Shown piece after piece: positions 1-7,899 of a DNA stretch of 64,000 nt; position 1 is the stretch's first letter, and each line of letters starts with the position of its first letter. This DNA is from SZAS-103 sp036496805. GTDB lineage: Bacteria > Pseudomonadota > Gammaproteobacteria > Xanthomonadales > Xanthomonadaceae. The stretch spans positions 1-64,000 of the forward strand of contig DASXKN010000028.1 in assembly GCA_036496805.1 (NCBI GenBank), in the 5' to 3' direction. The notes beneath the pieces were generated by a model. That model had not been told where the DNA came from. It did no database searches and was given only the letters and a program-made list of their open reading frames with translations. The translations under genes and the position numbers were made by a program.

Positions 1-1
1 A

Positions 2-823
2 GTCATGGGTTTCGACGCCAACGGAAATCTTTCGTCGATTGACAGCAGTTCATCCAAGACGCTCCCCGCGCAGGCCACCACCAGCGTGAATTTCGCGGGC
101 AATCTCTCGCCCAGTTCGACCACTACCCCCGTCGATTTCTCGATCTATGACGCACAGGGGACGGCGCACTCCCTCACGGCCACATTCACCAACAATGCGA
201 CCGGCACGCCGCCAATACCAGGCAACTACACCGTGACCGTGACGGACGAGACGGGCGCCACTGTGGGGACCGGTCAGATCCAGTTCGACATCAACGGCAC
301 CTTGGAGTCCGGCTCGAGTCAAATCAATCTCTCCCTGACCTACGGCGGAACGGTGCAACCGGTGACCTTGAACTTCGGCACGCCGGGTAGTCTCAACGGC
401 ACCGTCTCGCTGGCCACCTCGAGCACGCCGCTGGCCGCGCAGACCGTGGACGGGCACGGCGTGCTCGGCCGGACCAGCATGTCATTCGATGAGAACGGCG
501 TGCTTCAGCTGAGCTACGCTGGTTCCGAGACGCGCCAGGGTCCGCAGGTTGCGCTGGCGACCTTCCAGGATGAGAACGCATTGCACATGGATGCTGGCCG
601 GCTGCTCTCGGGTGCTGCCATTTCGCAACGGACGCTCGGTCGCCCCAATGCGGCGGGGTTCGGTAGCATTTCGGCTGGTAGCCTGGAAATGTCGAACGTG
701 GACCTGACGCAGGAATTCGCTGACATGATCATCATCGAGCGTGGCTACCAGGCCAGCTCACGCGTGATGACCGTCAGCAACGACATGCTGGAGCAGCTCT
801 ACAACAGCACGCGAGGCAGTTGA
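2..823 (+). CDS. flgE: Flagellar hook protein FlgE, C-terminal part (truncated by window start)
   Basis: This is the C-terminal part, about 273 residues, of a flagellar hook protein; the N-terminus lies before the window. The segment VDFSIYDAQGTAHSLTATF is the typical start of the FlgE D2 domain, and the tail (LEMSNVDLTQEFADMIIIERGYQASS...) is the conserved C-terminal coiled-coil segment of FlgE/F/G rod and hook proteins. FlgE polymerises outside the cell as the universal joint between rod and filament. The stop overlaps the next start (TGATG), so it belongs to the operon that continues with the motor-switch genes. The terminal residues YNSTRGS differ from the usual hook ending, so a divergent or secondary flagellar system is possible. 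Confidence 0.85.
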   Translation, partial: VMGFDANGNLSSIDSSSSKTLPAQATTSVNFAGNLSPSSTTTPVDFSIYDAQGTAHSLTATFTNNATGTPPIPGNYTVTVTDETGATVGTGQIQFDINGTLESGSSQINLSLTYGGTVQPVTLNFGTPGSLNGTVSLATSSTPLAAQTVDGHGVLGRTSMSFDENGVLQLSYAGSETRQGPQVALATFQDENALHMDAGRLLSGAAISQRTLGRPNAAGFGSISAGSLEMSNVDLTQEFADMIIIERGYQASSRVMTVSNDMLEQLYNSTRGS

Positions 824-1584
824 TGTCGGTCGTTCCACTCCGCTGGCAGGGCAAGACCCGCCTCGAACAGGTCCGTTCACTGCTGAAGCAGCGGGCGGAT
901 GACTGGTTGCGCGCATGGGCCGCGGGTCCGGCTCCGATCGGATCGGAGATGTCAGCGCAGCAGGGAGAGGAGAGCCCCCTCCATTGGATCGAGGCTCGTG
1001 GGTCGACTGGCACGATGGCCATTTCGATGCCGTATAACACGCTGGAAACGCTGGGCTGCCTTCTGGCCCGGGTCGCGGCTCCCGATGCCAAGGGACTGGC
1101 GTCGGGCATAGGCGAACGTGGCCTCAAGGACTTCCTGCTGATGCTCGTCGGCGGTGGCGGTGCGAAGGATCTGCCGCCTTCCAGTGTGATCGCACCGAGT
1201 TTTCCGCTCGATGCCCGGAATGGAACCATGTCGTTCGCGTGGATTCTCGCTGATCTTCGCTTGGGCCTGTTCCTCGATGCACGGCTGTGCGATGCGCTCA
1301 CGCCACGGCAGCAGGTGCTGGGTGAACGTTTGGTTCGGCGCACCGATGCAGTGCTTCCCGAGCAGGTCTTCCTGCATGCGGTTCTGGACCTGGGCGGTGC
1401 AAGGCTCGAACAAACCGTCGACCTCAAGCCAGGCGATGTCATCAGGACCGACGTGGCGCTCGACGCGATGGTCCGGCTTCAAACTAGCGATGGCGACGTA
1501 GCAACCGGCCGGATCGCCGTTGCCGAGGGGCAGCGCGCATTCCGTTGCCAACACTTATCCAACACGAAGGAAAAGCAGGGATGA
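823..1584 (+). CDS. Short FliM-like SpoA-domain motor-switch protein
   Basis: A 253-residue protein starting at ATG 823, which overlaps the flgE stop. The last ~60 residues (LKPGDVIRTDVALDAMVRL...) form a SpoA (FliM/FliN C-terminal) domain, the fold that builds the cytoplasmic C-ring. The position directly before fliN suggests the FliM role. It is clearly shorter than a typical FliM of about 330 residues, and I do not see the N-terminal CheY-binding LSQxEID motif. It could be a reduced FliM or a SctQ-like SpoA protein. It overlaps fliN by four bases (ATGA), indicating translational coupling. Assignment is by context plus the C-terminal domain; the first 180 residues are not recognisable to me. 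Confidence 0.65.
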   Translation: MSVVPLRWQGKTRLEQVRSLLKQRADDWLRAWAAGPAPIGSEMSAQQGEESPLHWIEARGSTGTMAISMPYNTLETLGCLLARVAAPDAKGLASGIGERGLKDFLLMLVGGGGAKDLPPSSVIAPSFPLDARNGTMSFAWILADLRLGLFLDARLCDALTPRQQVLGERLVRRTDAVLPEQVFLHAVLDLGGARLEQTVDLKPGDVIRTDVALDAMVRLQTSDGDVATGRIAVAEGQRAFRCQHLSNTKEKQG

Positions 1585-1886
1585 AAAGCAGCACAGCCGG
1601 CGACGTCGCAATGCTCGCGAGCGTTCCAACCTTGGCCAAGTCGGGTGACACGCATGCCCAGGACATCGGGCTGATCGGTCACGTCCAGGTGTCTCTGGCC
1701 GCACAGGTCGGAACAGTGAGCCTGTCGATCGAACACCTGTTCGGCCTCAAGTCCGGCGACGTGATCAGCATGAACGAATCGCTCGATGCACCCGTCACCT
1801 TGATGCTGAACGGCAAGGCGGTCGCTCGCGCGGAACTGTTGGCAATCGACGACCATTTCGGGATTCGGATCCTGGAACTGGCGTGA
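1581..1886 (+). CDS. fliN: Flagellar motor switch protein FliN
   Basis: A 101-residue protein dominated by one SpoA domain (HVQVSLAAQVGTVSLSIEHL, then LKSGDVISMNESLDAPVTL and a final FGIRILEL). This is the usual FliN architecture; FliN forms the lower C-ring, controls rotation sense and docks export substrates. ATG 1581 is chosen because it overlaps the previous stop (ATGA) and has GGAAAAGCAGGG upstream. An upstream in-frame start at 1545 would extend it into the preceding gene. It overlaps fliO by four bases. Confidence 0.88.
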   Translation: MKSSTAGDVAMLASVPTLAKSGDTHAQDIGLIGHVQVSLAAQVGTVSLSIEHLFGLKSGDVISMNESLDAPVTLMLNGKAVARAELLAIDDHFGIRILELA

Positions 1887-2251
1887 CCAATTCTTCGATG
1901 CCGACCGCGGCGCATGCCGCTGCACAGGCAATTCCGTTTCGTCCCGAGAGCCACGGCATCACATCCGATGCCGGTTCGGTCTTTCTCGTGCTGACGGTCG
2001 TGCTGGCCGTTTTCCTGATCGTGCTGCTGTTCGCGCGGAAGAAGGGCTGGTTGAATCGTTGGATCGCCGAACCCGCGGTTACCGGTCCATCCGGAACGAA
2101 GCTGCGGGTCGAGCAGGTACTGCGCTTGAGTCCGAAGACCCTGCTGTATCGGGTGAGCGAGGGACCGGAACGATACCTCATCGTCGAGTCCACGGCTCAG
2201 GTGCACCTGCACCCGGAGCGCGTCACCGAAGACGGTGCACCGCATGCGTAA
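1883..2251 (+). CDS. fliO: Flagellar biosynthesis protein FliO
   Basis: A 122-residue protein starting at GTG 1883, which overlaps the fliN stop. It has one transmembrane helix (about residues 30-52, VFLVLTVVLAVFLIVLLF) followed by a positively charged segment and a small cytoplasmic domain (LRVEQVLRLSPKTLLYRV...). FliO is poorly conserved; it assists FliP assembly into the flagellar export gate. The call rests on size, topology and its place between fliN and fliP. It overlaps fliP by eight bases. Confidence 0.8.
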   Translation: MTNSSMPTAAHAAAQAIPFRPESHGITSDAGSVFLVLTVVLAVFLIVLLFARKKGWLNRWIAEPAVTGPSGTKLRVEQVLRLSPKTLLYRVSEGPERYLIVESTAQVHLHPERVTEDGAPHA

Positions 2252-3041
2252 CCAACCTTGGAAAAGGATGGGATTTTTCCTCCTGCTGTGTGCGGGCGCC
2301 CTCCTGCTGTGTGCATTCGGTGCTGCTCATGCGGCCACGCCGCCAGCAACTGCGATGGCGGCGGCGCCTGCTTCGAGTTCAGTCGACCTGGTCGGTAATG
2401 CGCTCAAGGACGACTATTCCCCAGCGCTGAAGAACCTCGTCCTGTTGTCAATGCTGTCGCTGATCCCGGTGCTGCTCGTCGGGATGACCTCGTTCACGCG
2501 CATCGTCATCGTGCTCTCGTTGCTCAGACATGCGCTTGGGTTGCCACAGACGCCTCCCAACGCGGTCATCATGACGCTGGCCATCTGCCTGACCGTGTTT
2601 ACGATGGCGCCGGTGACCGACCGCATCAACGAAGTAGCGATGCAGCCCTATCTGGCGAACAAGATATCGGCGCAGCAAGCTCTTGACTTGGGCACGGCCC
2701 CTATCCGCAAGTTCATGGTGAGTCAGACGCGCGAGTCGGACTTGCGGGCCGTTCTCGAAATGGCGCATACGCCGCCCCCGAAGACGATCGACGACATCCG
2801 CTTCAGCAATCTGATGCCGGCGTTTCTGCTCAGCGAACTCAAGACGGCCTTTCAGATAGGGTTCGTGATCTTCCTGCCGTTTCTGCTGATCGACTTGGTC
2901 GTGGGCGCCGTACTCATGGCGCTTGGAATGATCATGGTGCCACCGGCAACGATCAGCCTGCCCTTGAAGATCCTGCTGTTCGTACTCATCGACGGATGGG
3001 TGCTGGTGTCCAAGGCGCTGTTGAGCAGCTACTGGTCCTGA
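2244..3041 (+). CDS. fliP: Flagellar export gate protein FliP
   Basis: A 265-residue inner-membrane protein with an N-terminal signal peptide (FFLLLCAGALLLCAFGAAHA) and the FliP signature FTRIVIVLSLLRHALGLPQT followed by PPNAVIMTLAICLTVFTMAP. FliP forms the core of the flagellar type III export gate with FliQ and FliR. ATG 2244 is preferred over GTG 2235. Its place after FliN and FliO favours the flagellar FliP over the virulence homologue SctR. FliQ, FliR and FlhB do not follow; the next gene is a sigma factor, so those genes must lie elsewhere or upstream. Confidence 0.93.
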   Translation: MRNQPWKRMGFFLLLCAGALLLCAFGAAHAATPPATAMAAAPASSSVDLVGNALKDDYSPALKNLVLLSMLSLIPVLLVGMTSFTRIVIVLSLLRHALGLPQTPPNAVIMTLAICLTVFTMAPVTDRINEVAMQPYLANKISAQQALDLGTAPIRKFMVSQTRESDLRAVLEMAHTPPPKTIDDIRFSNLMPAFLLSELKTAFQIGFVIFLPFLLIDLVVGAVLMALGMIMVPPATISLPLKILLFVLIDGWVLVSKALLSSYWS

Positions 3042-3052
3042 CGATCGTGTCG

Positions 3053-3730
3053 ATGCCGGAGATCGCCGAGCCGGAACTCTGGGACCGCTACCGCGTCCAC
3101 GACGATCAGCAAGCGCGCGACCGGCTTTTCCTCCACTACGTACCATGGGCCTCGTCGATCGCCAGGAGCGTGCATCGTCGTTTGCGTGTCTACAACGTGG
3201 ACCGCGAAGATTTCGTCCAGAACGCCACGATCGGTCTGCTGGAGGCAATGGCGCGGTTCGATCCTGCGCGCGGCATCCCGTTCAGCGCCTATGCGAAATC
3301 GCGCGTACGGGGTGCGGTGTTCAACGGGCTGCGCGCCATCCTTGGGGAGCGGCCGGCGCCTTCCGAAGAGTCGCGTTTCGCGGCGCGCCTGAAGGATTTG
3401 CTTGATGCGCCATCCGAAGGCAACGTATTCAATGACGTGGTCGACTCCATCCTAGGACTTGGGACGGGCTACCTGCTAGATGAAGCGGCAAGCCATATGG
3501 TCGCCAGGGAAGGGGGGCTTGAGTACGCACGCGCCGCTGAATTGGAAACACGGATTGCCTCAGCGGTTTCCATCCTGCCGGACCGCCTCAGGATGATCCT
3601 GCAACTGCACTATTTCCAGTTTGTACCTTTCCAGGAGATTGCAGCACGATTGGGTGTGACGAAAGGACGTATCTCCCAGTTGCATAAGGTGGCGCTGGAA
3701 AAGTTGCGAGGATCCTTGTCCGACCTATAG
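3053..3730 (+). CDS. fliA: FliA-type flagellar sigma factor (sigma-28 family)
   Basis: A 225-residue sigma factor. Region 2 is seen in YVPWASSIARSVHRRL...DREDFVQNATIGLLEAMARFDPARGIPFSAYAKSRVRGA, typical of FliA/WhiG proteins, and region 4 is the C-terminal helix-turn-helix (PFQEIAARLGVTKGRISQLH). The middle third is divergent. FliA directs RNA polymerase to late flagellar genes. ATG 3053 was chosen; GTG 3047 is two codons upstream. It starts 11 bases after fliP, so it is probably in the same operon, an unusual position for fliA. It may be specific to this flagellar system. Confidence 0.8.
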   Translation: MPEIAEPELWDRYRVHDDQQARDRLFLHYVPWASSIARSVHRRLRVYNVDREDFVQNATIGLLEAMARFDPARGIPFSAYAKSRVRGAVFNGLRAILGERPAPSEESRFAARLKDLLDAPSEGNVFNDVVDSILGLGTGYLLDEAASHMVAREGGLEYARAAELETRIASAVSILPDRLRMILQLHYFQFVPFQEIAARLGVTKGRISQLHKVALEKLRGSLSDL

Positions 3731-3968
3731 AGATTTTTCTTCTGCGCGGTTGCTTGTGATGGATCTGTAGCTAGCCATGGTCGTTTTCGCTTCCAAGGGT
3801 GGATCGGTTTGCGGCCCCTCGACGGCTGTCGAAACGAAGGGCCAGCGCAAGCTCGCCTTCGTCACTCCAGGTGGCGGTAGTTTTGACGGTAAATTGCTGG
3901 CATAAATGGAAAGAAAATTAGCTAAGACAAGCTATTAGGCGATCTATTGGATAGACGCCACCTCCACC

Positions 3969-4011
3969 ATCCAATGGAAAGGGCCGCCTTGTGCGGCCCT
4001 TTCCATTGGAT
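3969..4011. terminator. Perfect 19-bp hairpin, terminator-like
   Basis: The arms ATCCAATGGAAAGGGCCGC (3969-3987) and GCGGCCCTTTCCATTGGAT (3993-4011) are exact reverse complements around a CTTGT loop. It lies between convergent transcription units, so it could end transcription from both sides. It has no clear T-tract and sits about 240 bases beyond the sigma-factor stop, so a repeat element is the alternative. Confidence 0.5.
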
Positions 4012-4081
4012 CGCTCGAAGTGGGCTGGAAGCGAGCCTCCCTGATCGGGTTCGACTGCGAGAGGCAGGATGCCGGAGCGAA

Positions 4082-4129
4082 CATCGGCGCAGCCGATGGC
4101 CTCGAAGGGGTGAGCGCCATGGATGGCGC
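4082..4129. repeat. Pair of short palindromes, one sharing a 14-mer with the mnmA insertion
   Basis: CATCGGC-GCA-GCCGATG (4082-4098) and GCGCCAT-GG-ATGGCGC (4114-4129) are perfect inverted repeats. The 14-base core CGCCATGGATGGCG at 4115-4128 recurs exactly at 51850-51863 inside mnmA, which suggests a dispersed palindromic repeat family. Confidence 0.45.
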
Positions 4130-4381
4130 GAATCTTCCCGCCACACAGGAAAACAAGCAGGCCACGCAGTGGCCGTTTCCTTCTTTCGTGAACCCGGGAC
4201 CCGGTTCGCTTCCCGCCATCCGCCAAAACGTAGTCCAAGACTGTCCAACAAGATCCAATGATTGACCTGAAACCCCGCTACGGCGGAGTTTGTCTTGTGC
4301 GGCATCGTCCATTTGCATCCGACGAAAAGCTGCAATGGCCTGGTGGTGACCTCGAATCTACGATGCGGCACGCGCCTGCGA

Positions 4382-5542
4382 TCAATGACGCATCGCGAAG
4401 GGATTGCCGAGCGTGCCGCCCAGGGCGAACGCGTGACCGGCGTCGTTCACGACCACGCCGCCGAAGTTGCCGTAACCGCCAGGGTTCAACGCGGTCCACT
4501 GCGTGCCGTCGTAGTGCAATGCGATCGGCGCGGCGAACGGCGGTTGCACGGAGTCGCCGACACCGACGGCCCAGACATCCGTCGCGCTGCGCGCGAACAC
4601 GGCGTCAAGGCCGTCGTCGGGAAGCGTCGGAACGGTCACCTTCGTCCAGTGCGCGCCATCGTAATGGAGAACGAGGCTTATACGTCCGGCCGCAGTTGTT
4701 TCGTTGCCCACGGCCCACACGTCGTTCCACGCGCGGGCTCGCACGCCGTGGAGCTCGCTCGTCGCCGGAACGGGCGCGGCGGCGAGCACCGACCATGCGC
4801 CGTTGCGGTATCGCGCGAGGAATCCCTTGCCGCCGCTGCTCTCGCAATAGCCGCTCGCGTAAACCGCCGGCGTGCCAGGTACCACCGAGACGCCCGTCAA
4901 CGTGACGTGGGTGTTGCACGAAGGCAGTCCCGCCGAGGGGAATGCGACAGGCGACCAGCCATGGCCGTCCCAATGCAGCGTGTACGGCATGCTGTAGAAG
5001 CTGCCCGGCGGGTTCTGCTCGCCGACCGCCCACGCGTCGTCCGCGGCGCGCGCAGACACCGCCTCGAGATACGTGGATGTCGTCTGCGTGGGCAGTCGCG
5101 ACTCCGACCATCGGGTTCCGTCGAAGTGTTCGATCAAGGGTTGGGTCGGCGCCGCACCCGGGCTCCACCAACCGACGGTCCAGATGTCGTGGCCGCTTGT
5201 TCCAGCGACGCCGAGCAGGAAATTCGTTGCGGGAGCTGATTCGTGATCGATGCTCGACATGCGCGTCCACTTCGCGCCGTCCCAGCGTTCGATCAGGGTG
5301 CGGAACTCGAGCGCACCGCCGACCGTACCCCAGGTATGACCGACGGCGATGATGTGTCCTGGGGCCGGGAACGCGACGTCGTCGAAGATCGCGCTCTCCC
5401 CTCCGCCGACGGGCGCCGCTTGCATCTGCGTCCAGCCGTTGTCGGCACTCGCCGGACCGGCCAGTGCCGCGATCCCGAGGACCGCCGCGATCGTCGATGC
5501 GGCGCGCTGCGCCGCAGTCCGGCCTTGCAATGCGCACAGCAT
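4382..5542 (-). CDS. Secreted WAVG-repeat protein of unknown function
   Basis: A 386-residue protein starting at ATG 5542, preceded by GGGGGAA. The N-terminus looks like a signal peptide (AASTIAAVLGIAALAGPASA, then DNGW). The rest is built of recurring units with the pattern H(Y/W)DGxxW followed 20-30 residues later by DxWAVG (DIWTVG, DAWAVG, DVWAVG twice), about five or six copies. Such units suggest a beta-propeller-like extracellular fold. There are no catalytic motifs that I recognise. It converges on the flagellar operon across the gene-free interval and has no obvious operon partner. Confidence 0.75.
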   Translation of the reverse strand: MLCALQGRTAAQRAASTIAAVLGIAALAGPASADNGWTQMQAAPVGGGESAIFDDVAFPAPGHIIAVGHTWGTVGGALEFRTLIERWDGAKWTRMSSIDHESAPATNFLLGVAGTSGHDIWTVGWWSPGAAPTQPLIEHFDGTRWSESRLPTQTTSTYLEAVSARAADDAWAVGEQNPPGSFYSMPYTLHWDGHGWSPVAFPSAGLPSCNTHVTLTGVSVVPGTPAVYASGYCESSGGKGFLARYRNGAWSVLAAAPVPATSELHGVRARAWNDVWAVGNETTAAGRISLVLHYDGAHWTKVTVPTLPDDGLDAVFARSATDVWAVGVGDSVQPPFAAPIALHYDGTQWTALNPGGYGNFGGVVVNDAGHAFALGGTLGNPFAMRH

Positions 5543-5769
5543 CTGTTCCCCCGCAGTCCCGGTCGTGTTCCGCCAGGCACCGCACCTTCGCACGCGGGCC
5601 GGTCGCCGGCAAGGCCGCCCTTCAACCGTCCAATGGCCGTGATGGCGCGGACCCCATCGCAGTAGTCGTCGCAGGAATACCTGCATGCGACCTGCAGCGT
5701 GCCGCCTGAACCGGAAGCTGGTGCGGCACCTCACTTCTCATCTTTTTTAACCAGGCGCGGACCCTTGCT

Positions 5770-5985
5770 TCAACCGTTTCCAAGGCCGAGGAAGGCCACG
5801 ATGGCGTCGGTCGCCTCGCCGGCAGGCGTGAACAACGCTTTCGTCTCCTTGCCGTCGTGCACCTTGATCTCCGCGCCGGAGTCGCGAAAGCTCTTGCGGT
5901 TGCCGGGGCGGATGGCGACGATCCATCGCGGGTTGATGTATTGCATGTCGCCATCGAGATCGACGATCTTCAGGAACTGGGTCAT
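5770..5985 (-). CDS. Small protein of unknown function (71 aa)
   Basis: A 71-residue cytoplasmic protein beginning MTQFLKIVDLDGDMQYINPR at ATG 5985, with a good ribosome binding site (AGGAGAGG) eight bases upstream; this decides against the longer in-frame start at 6057. It has no membrane segment or signal peptide and ends ATDAIVAFLGLGNG. The pattern WIVAIRPG...KVHDGKET suggests a small beta-rich protein. It lies 68 bases after smpB on the same strand. I do not recognise a family. Confidence 0.6.
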   Translation of the reverse strand: MTQFLKIVDLDGDMQYINPRWIVAIRPGNRKSFRDSGAEIKVHDGKETKALFTPAGEATDAIVAFLGLGNG

Positions 5986-6053
5986 CTGCCTCTCCTGCAT
6001 GCTGGGGTGGGTTGTTCCGGGGGAGCATTCCCGCCGCTCACGGGACGGGCGAT

Positions 6054-6569
6054 TCAAGCGTCCTTGTTGTGCCTGCGCATGACCCGCTGCTTGTCGCGCG
6101 CCCAGTCGCGTTCCTTGATGGCGGCGCGCTTGTCGTGGGACTGCTTGCCTTTCGCGAGCGCGACCTCGAGCTTCGCCCGGCCGTTCTTCCAGTACATCGC
6201 AGTCGGGATGAGGGTGTAACCGTCGCGCTCGACCGCGCCGATCAATTTCACGATTTCGCGCTGGTGCAGCAGCAGCTTGCGGGTGCGGCGGTCGTCGGCC
6301 ACCACGTGGGTGGAAGCGGTGATCAGCGGGGTGATCTGCGCCCCGATCAGGAACAGTTCGCCGCGGATGATCATCGCGTAGCTGTCGGCGAACTGGATGC
6401 GGCCGGCGCGTATCGCCTTGACCTCCCAGCCCTGCAACACGAGGCCGGCTTCGTAGCGATCCTCCAGCGAATAGTCGTGGCGCGCGCGCTTGTTGAGCGC
6501 GATGGTCTTGAGGCCGGAGTCCTTCTTCGCGCTTCCGGTATCCTTGCGGGGCTGGTTCTGGTTCGTCAT
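6054..6569 (-). CDS. smpB: SsrA-binding protein SmpB
   Basis: A 171-residue protein starting MTNQNQPRKDTGSAK. The SmpB core is clear: NKRARHDYSLEDRYEAGLVL, GWEVKAIRAGRIQFADSY, then the OB-fold and a basic tail with DKRAAIKERDWARDKQRVMR. SmpB binds tmRNA and delivers it to stalled ribosomes for trans-translation. The start at 6569 is one of three nearby ATGs (6575 and 6602 also in frame); the earlier ones would add only non-conserved residues. It is transcribed divergently from ratA. The tmRNA gene itself is not in the window. Confidence 0.96.
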   Translation of the reverse strand: MTNQNQPRKDTGSAKKDSGLKTIALNKRARHDYSLEDRYEAGLVLQGWEVKAIRAGRIQFADSYAMIIRGELFLIGAQITPLITASTHVVADDRRTRKLLLHQREIVKLIGAVERDGYTLIPTAMYWKNGRAKLEVALAKGKQSHDKRAAIKERDWARDKQRVMRRHNKDA

Positions 6570-6712
6570 GGGCATGGGTTCGTCATGGACATAGTTTCGC
6601 ACGCGACTGGAGCGAAGCGCTTTGCGGGAGTGTCCATTCGTCCCGACCCCTGTCCCGCGAAGGCAGCGGAACCCATCACGGGAGGATGCATTTCCTCGAT
6701 GCGCGAAACGGC

Positions 6713-7153
6713 ATGACCACGATCCATCGCAGCGCCCTCGTGGCGCTACCGCCAGCCAGGCTCTATGCGCTCGTCAACGACGTCGCCGCATACCCGCGCC
6801 GTTTCGACTGGTGCTCGGACAGCGCGGTGATCGAGCATTCCGCACAGCGCATGCTCGCGCGCCTGGACGTGCGCGTGGCGGGCATGGCGGTGAGCTTCAC
6901 CACCCGCAACACGCTCACGCCGGTCGCGCGGATCGAGCTGGAGCTGGCCGATGGCCCGTTCCAGAAGTTCGGCGGCGCCTGGACGTTCGACGCCGTGGGC
7001 GAGGCTGGTTGCCGCGTCGGCCTGCGGCTGCATTTCGAACTGGCGGGCAAGCTGCTCGGCTCCGCGCTGGCGCTGGGCTTCACCGGGTTCGCCGATCGCC
7101 TGGTGGACGACTTCTGCCGCGTCGCGCGCAAGGAAGCGGCCGATGGCGGATGA
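6713..7153 (+). CDS. ratA: RatA-like START-domain protein (coenzyme Q-binding family)
   Basis: A 146-residue protein starting MTTIHRSALVALPPARLYAL at ATG 6713. It has the polyketide-cyclase/START fold seen in the RatA/COQ10 family: an N-terminal helix-grip segment, DVAAYPRRFDWCSDSAVIEH, and a C-terminal amphipathic helix (ALGFTGFADRLVDDFCRVA). RatA was described as a toxin affecting 70S ribosome assembly in E. coli; other members act in ubiquinone function. It overlaps rnfH by 11 bases, the usual ratA-rnfH pair beside smpB. Confidence 0.85.
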   Translation: MTTIHRSALVALPPARLYALVNDVAAYPRRFDWCSDSAVIEHSAQRMLARLDVRVAGMAVSFTTRNTLTPVARIELELADGPFQKFGGAWTFDAVGEAGCRVGLRLHFELAGKLLGSALALGFTGFADRLVDDFCRVARKEAADGG

Positions 7154-7445
7154 GGCGACGTCCGTTGCGACAATCCGCGTCGAAGTGGTCTACGCGTTGC
7201 CCGAACGCGCGTGGTCGGTATTGCTCGATCTGCCCGCGGGCGCGACCGCTGCGGATGCGCTCGCACGCTCGGCGTTCGCGAACCGGATTCCCGGTTTCGA
7301 TCAGGCGTGCGTCACCTGCGCGATCTACGGCAAGGCGATCACGCTGGCCACGCTGTTGCGCGAAGGCGACCGCCTCGAACTGCTGCGCCCGCTGAAAGCC
7401 GATCCCAAGCAGGCGCGTCGCCAGCGCGCGCGCGATCGATCCTGA
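7143..7445 (+). CDS. rnfH: RnfH family ubiquitin-fold protein
   Basis: A 100-residue protein starting MADEATSVATIRVEVVYALP. It has the RnfH (UPF0125) pattern: RVEVVYALPERAWSVLLDLP...AGATAADAL, GFDQACVTCAIYGKAITL, LREGDRLELLRPLKADPKQARRQRA. The family has a beta-grasp fold; its biochemical role is uncertain. The start inside the ratA stop region (11-base overlap) and the family length of about 95 residues rule out the much longer upstream frame. Confidence 0.88.
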   Translation: MADEATSVATIRVEVVYALPERAWSVLLDLPAGATAADALARSAFANRIPGFDQACVTCAIYGKAITLATLLREGDRLELLRPLKADPKQARRQRARDRS

Positions 7446-7481
7446 GTGCTTTGTGGAGGGAAGCGACGCGGTGCGGAGCTT

Positions 7482-7856
7482 TCAGGCCCCGACGCCGGAC
7501 TTGCCCATCGCCGCGCTGGCGATGACGAGCGCGCCGTCGAGGATCAGGAGAACGACCGGGGCCAGGAATCCGAGATAGCCCTGCATCAGCGCCGCAGCCA
7601 CGAGTGGCAGCAGGGACGCGATGGCGAGGACCAGGCCGCGTCGCTGCATCGCGACAGGCGCCATCGCCGCCACCAGCAAGGCCGCTACCGCCATGGCGGC
7701 GCCGAAGAAGATCCACAAGGTGGTGAACAGCGGTTTCAGGTGCCCGGCGATCTGCGCCGAGGCCGCTCCGGTCGCGCTCAGGTGGAATGCGGCCGTGGCC
7801 AGGAGAAGGATGCTGGCCACGTAAGCAAGCGTTGGCGCGGCGCGTTGCATCTTCAT
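7482..7856 (-). CDS. Small multi-pass membrane protein, unknown function
   Basis: A 124-residue protein starting MKMQRAAPTLAYVASILLLA. It has four predicted transmembrane helices, at about residues 9-27, 42-65, 70-88 and 93-113, with few polar residues between. I recognise no family motif. It lies 43 bases downstream of bamE on the same strand and converges with rnfH. It is an addition to the otherwise conserved rnfH/bamE neighbourhood. Confidence 0.6.
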   Translation of the reverse strand: MKMQRAAPTLAYVASILLLATAAFHLSATGAASAQIAGHLKPLFTTLWIFFGAAMAVAALLVAAMAPVAMQRRGLVLAIASLLPLVAAALMQGYLGFLAPVVLLILDGALVIASAAMGKSGVGA

Positions 7857-7899
7857 GTGCCCGATCCGGTTGGCTCGGCGCTCCGGCGATCGTCCGCCG

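Larger units (their letters stand above)
3731..4381. other. Gene-free interval with several palindromes
   Basis: About 650 bases between two convergent genes, with no convincing coding sequence; the reading frames through it are low-complexity and lack recognisable domains. It holds a perfect 19-bp hairpin (3969-4011) and two shorter palindromes (4082-4098 and 4114-4129). The first ~250 bases are less GC-rich than the rest of the window. I see no transposase, tRNA or recognisable RNA gene. Confidence 0.6.

Noticed and set aside
2244..3041. Type III secretion protein SctR instead of FliP
   Set aside because: Signal peptide, FliO directly upstream and the hook and motor genes favour the flagellar protein.
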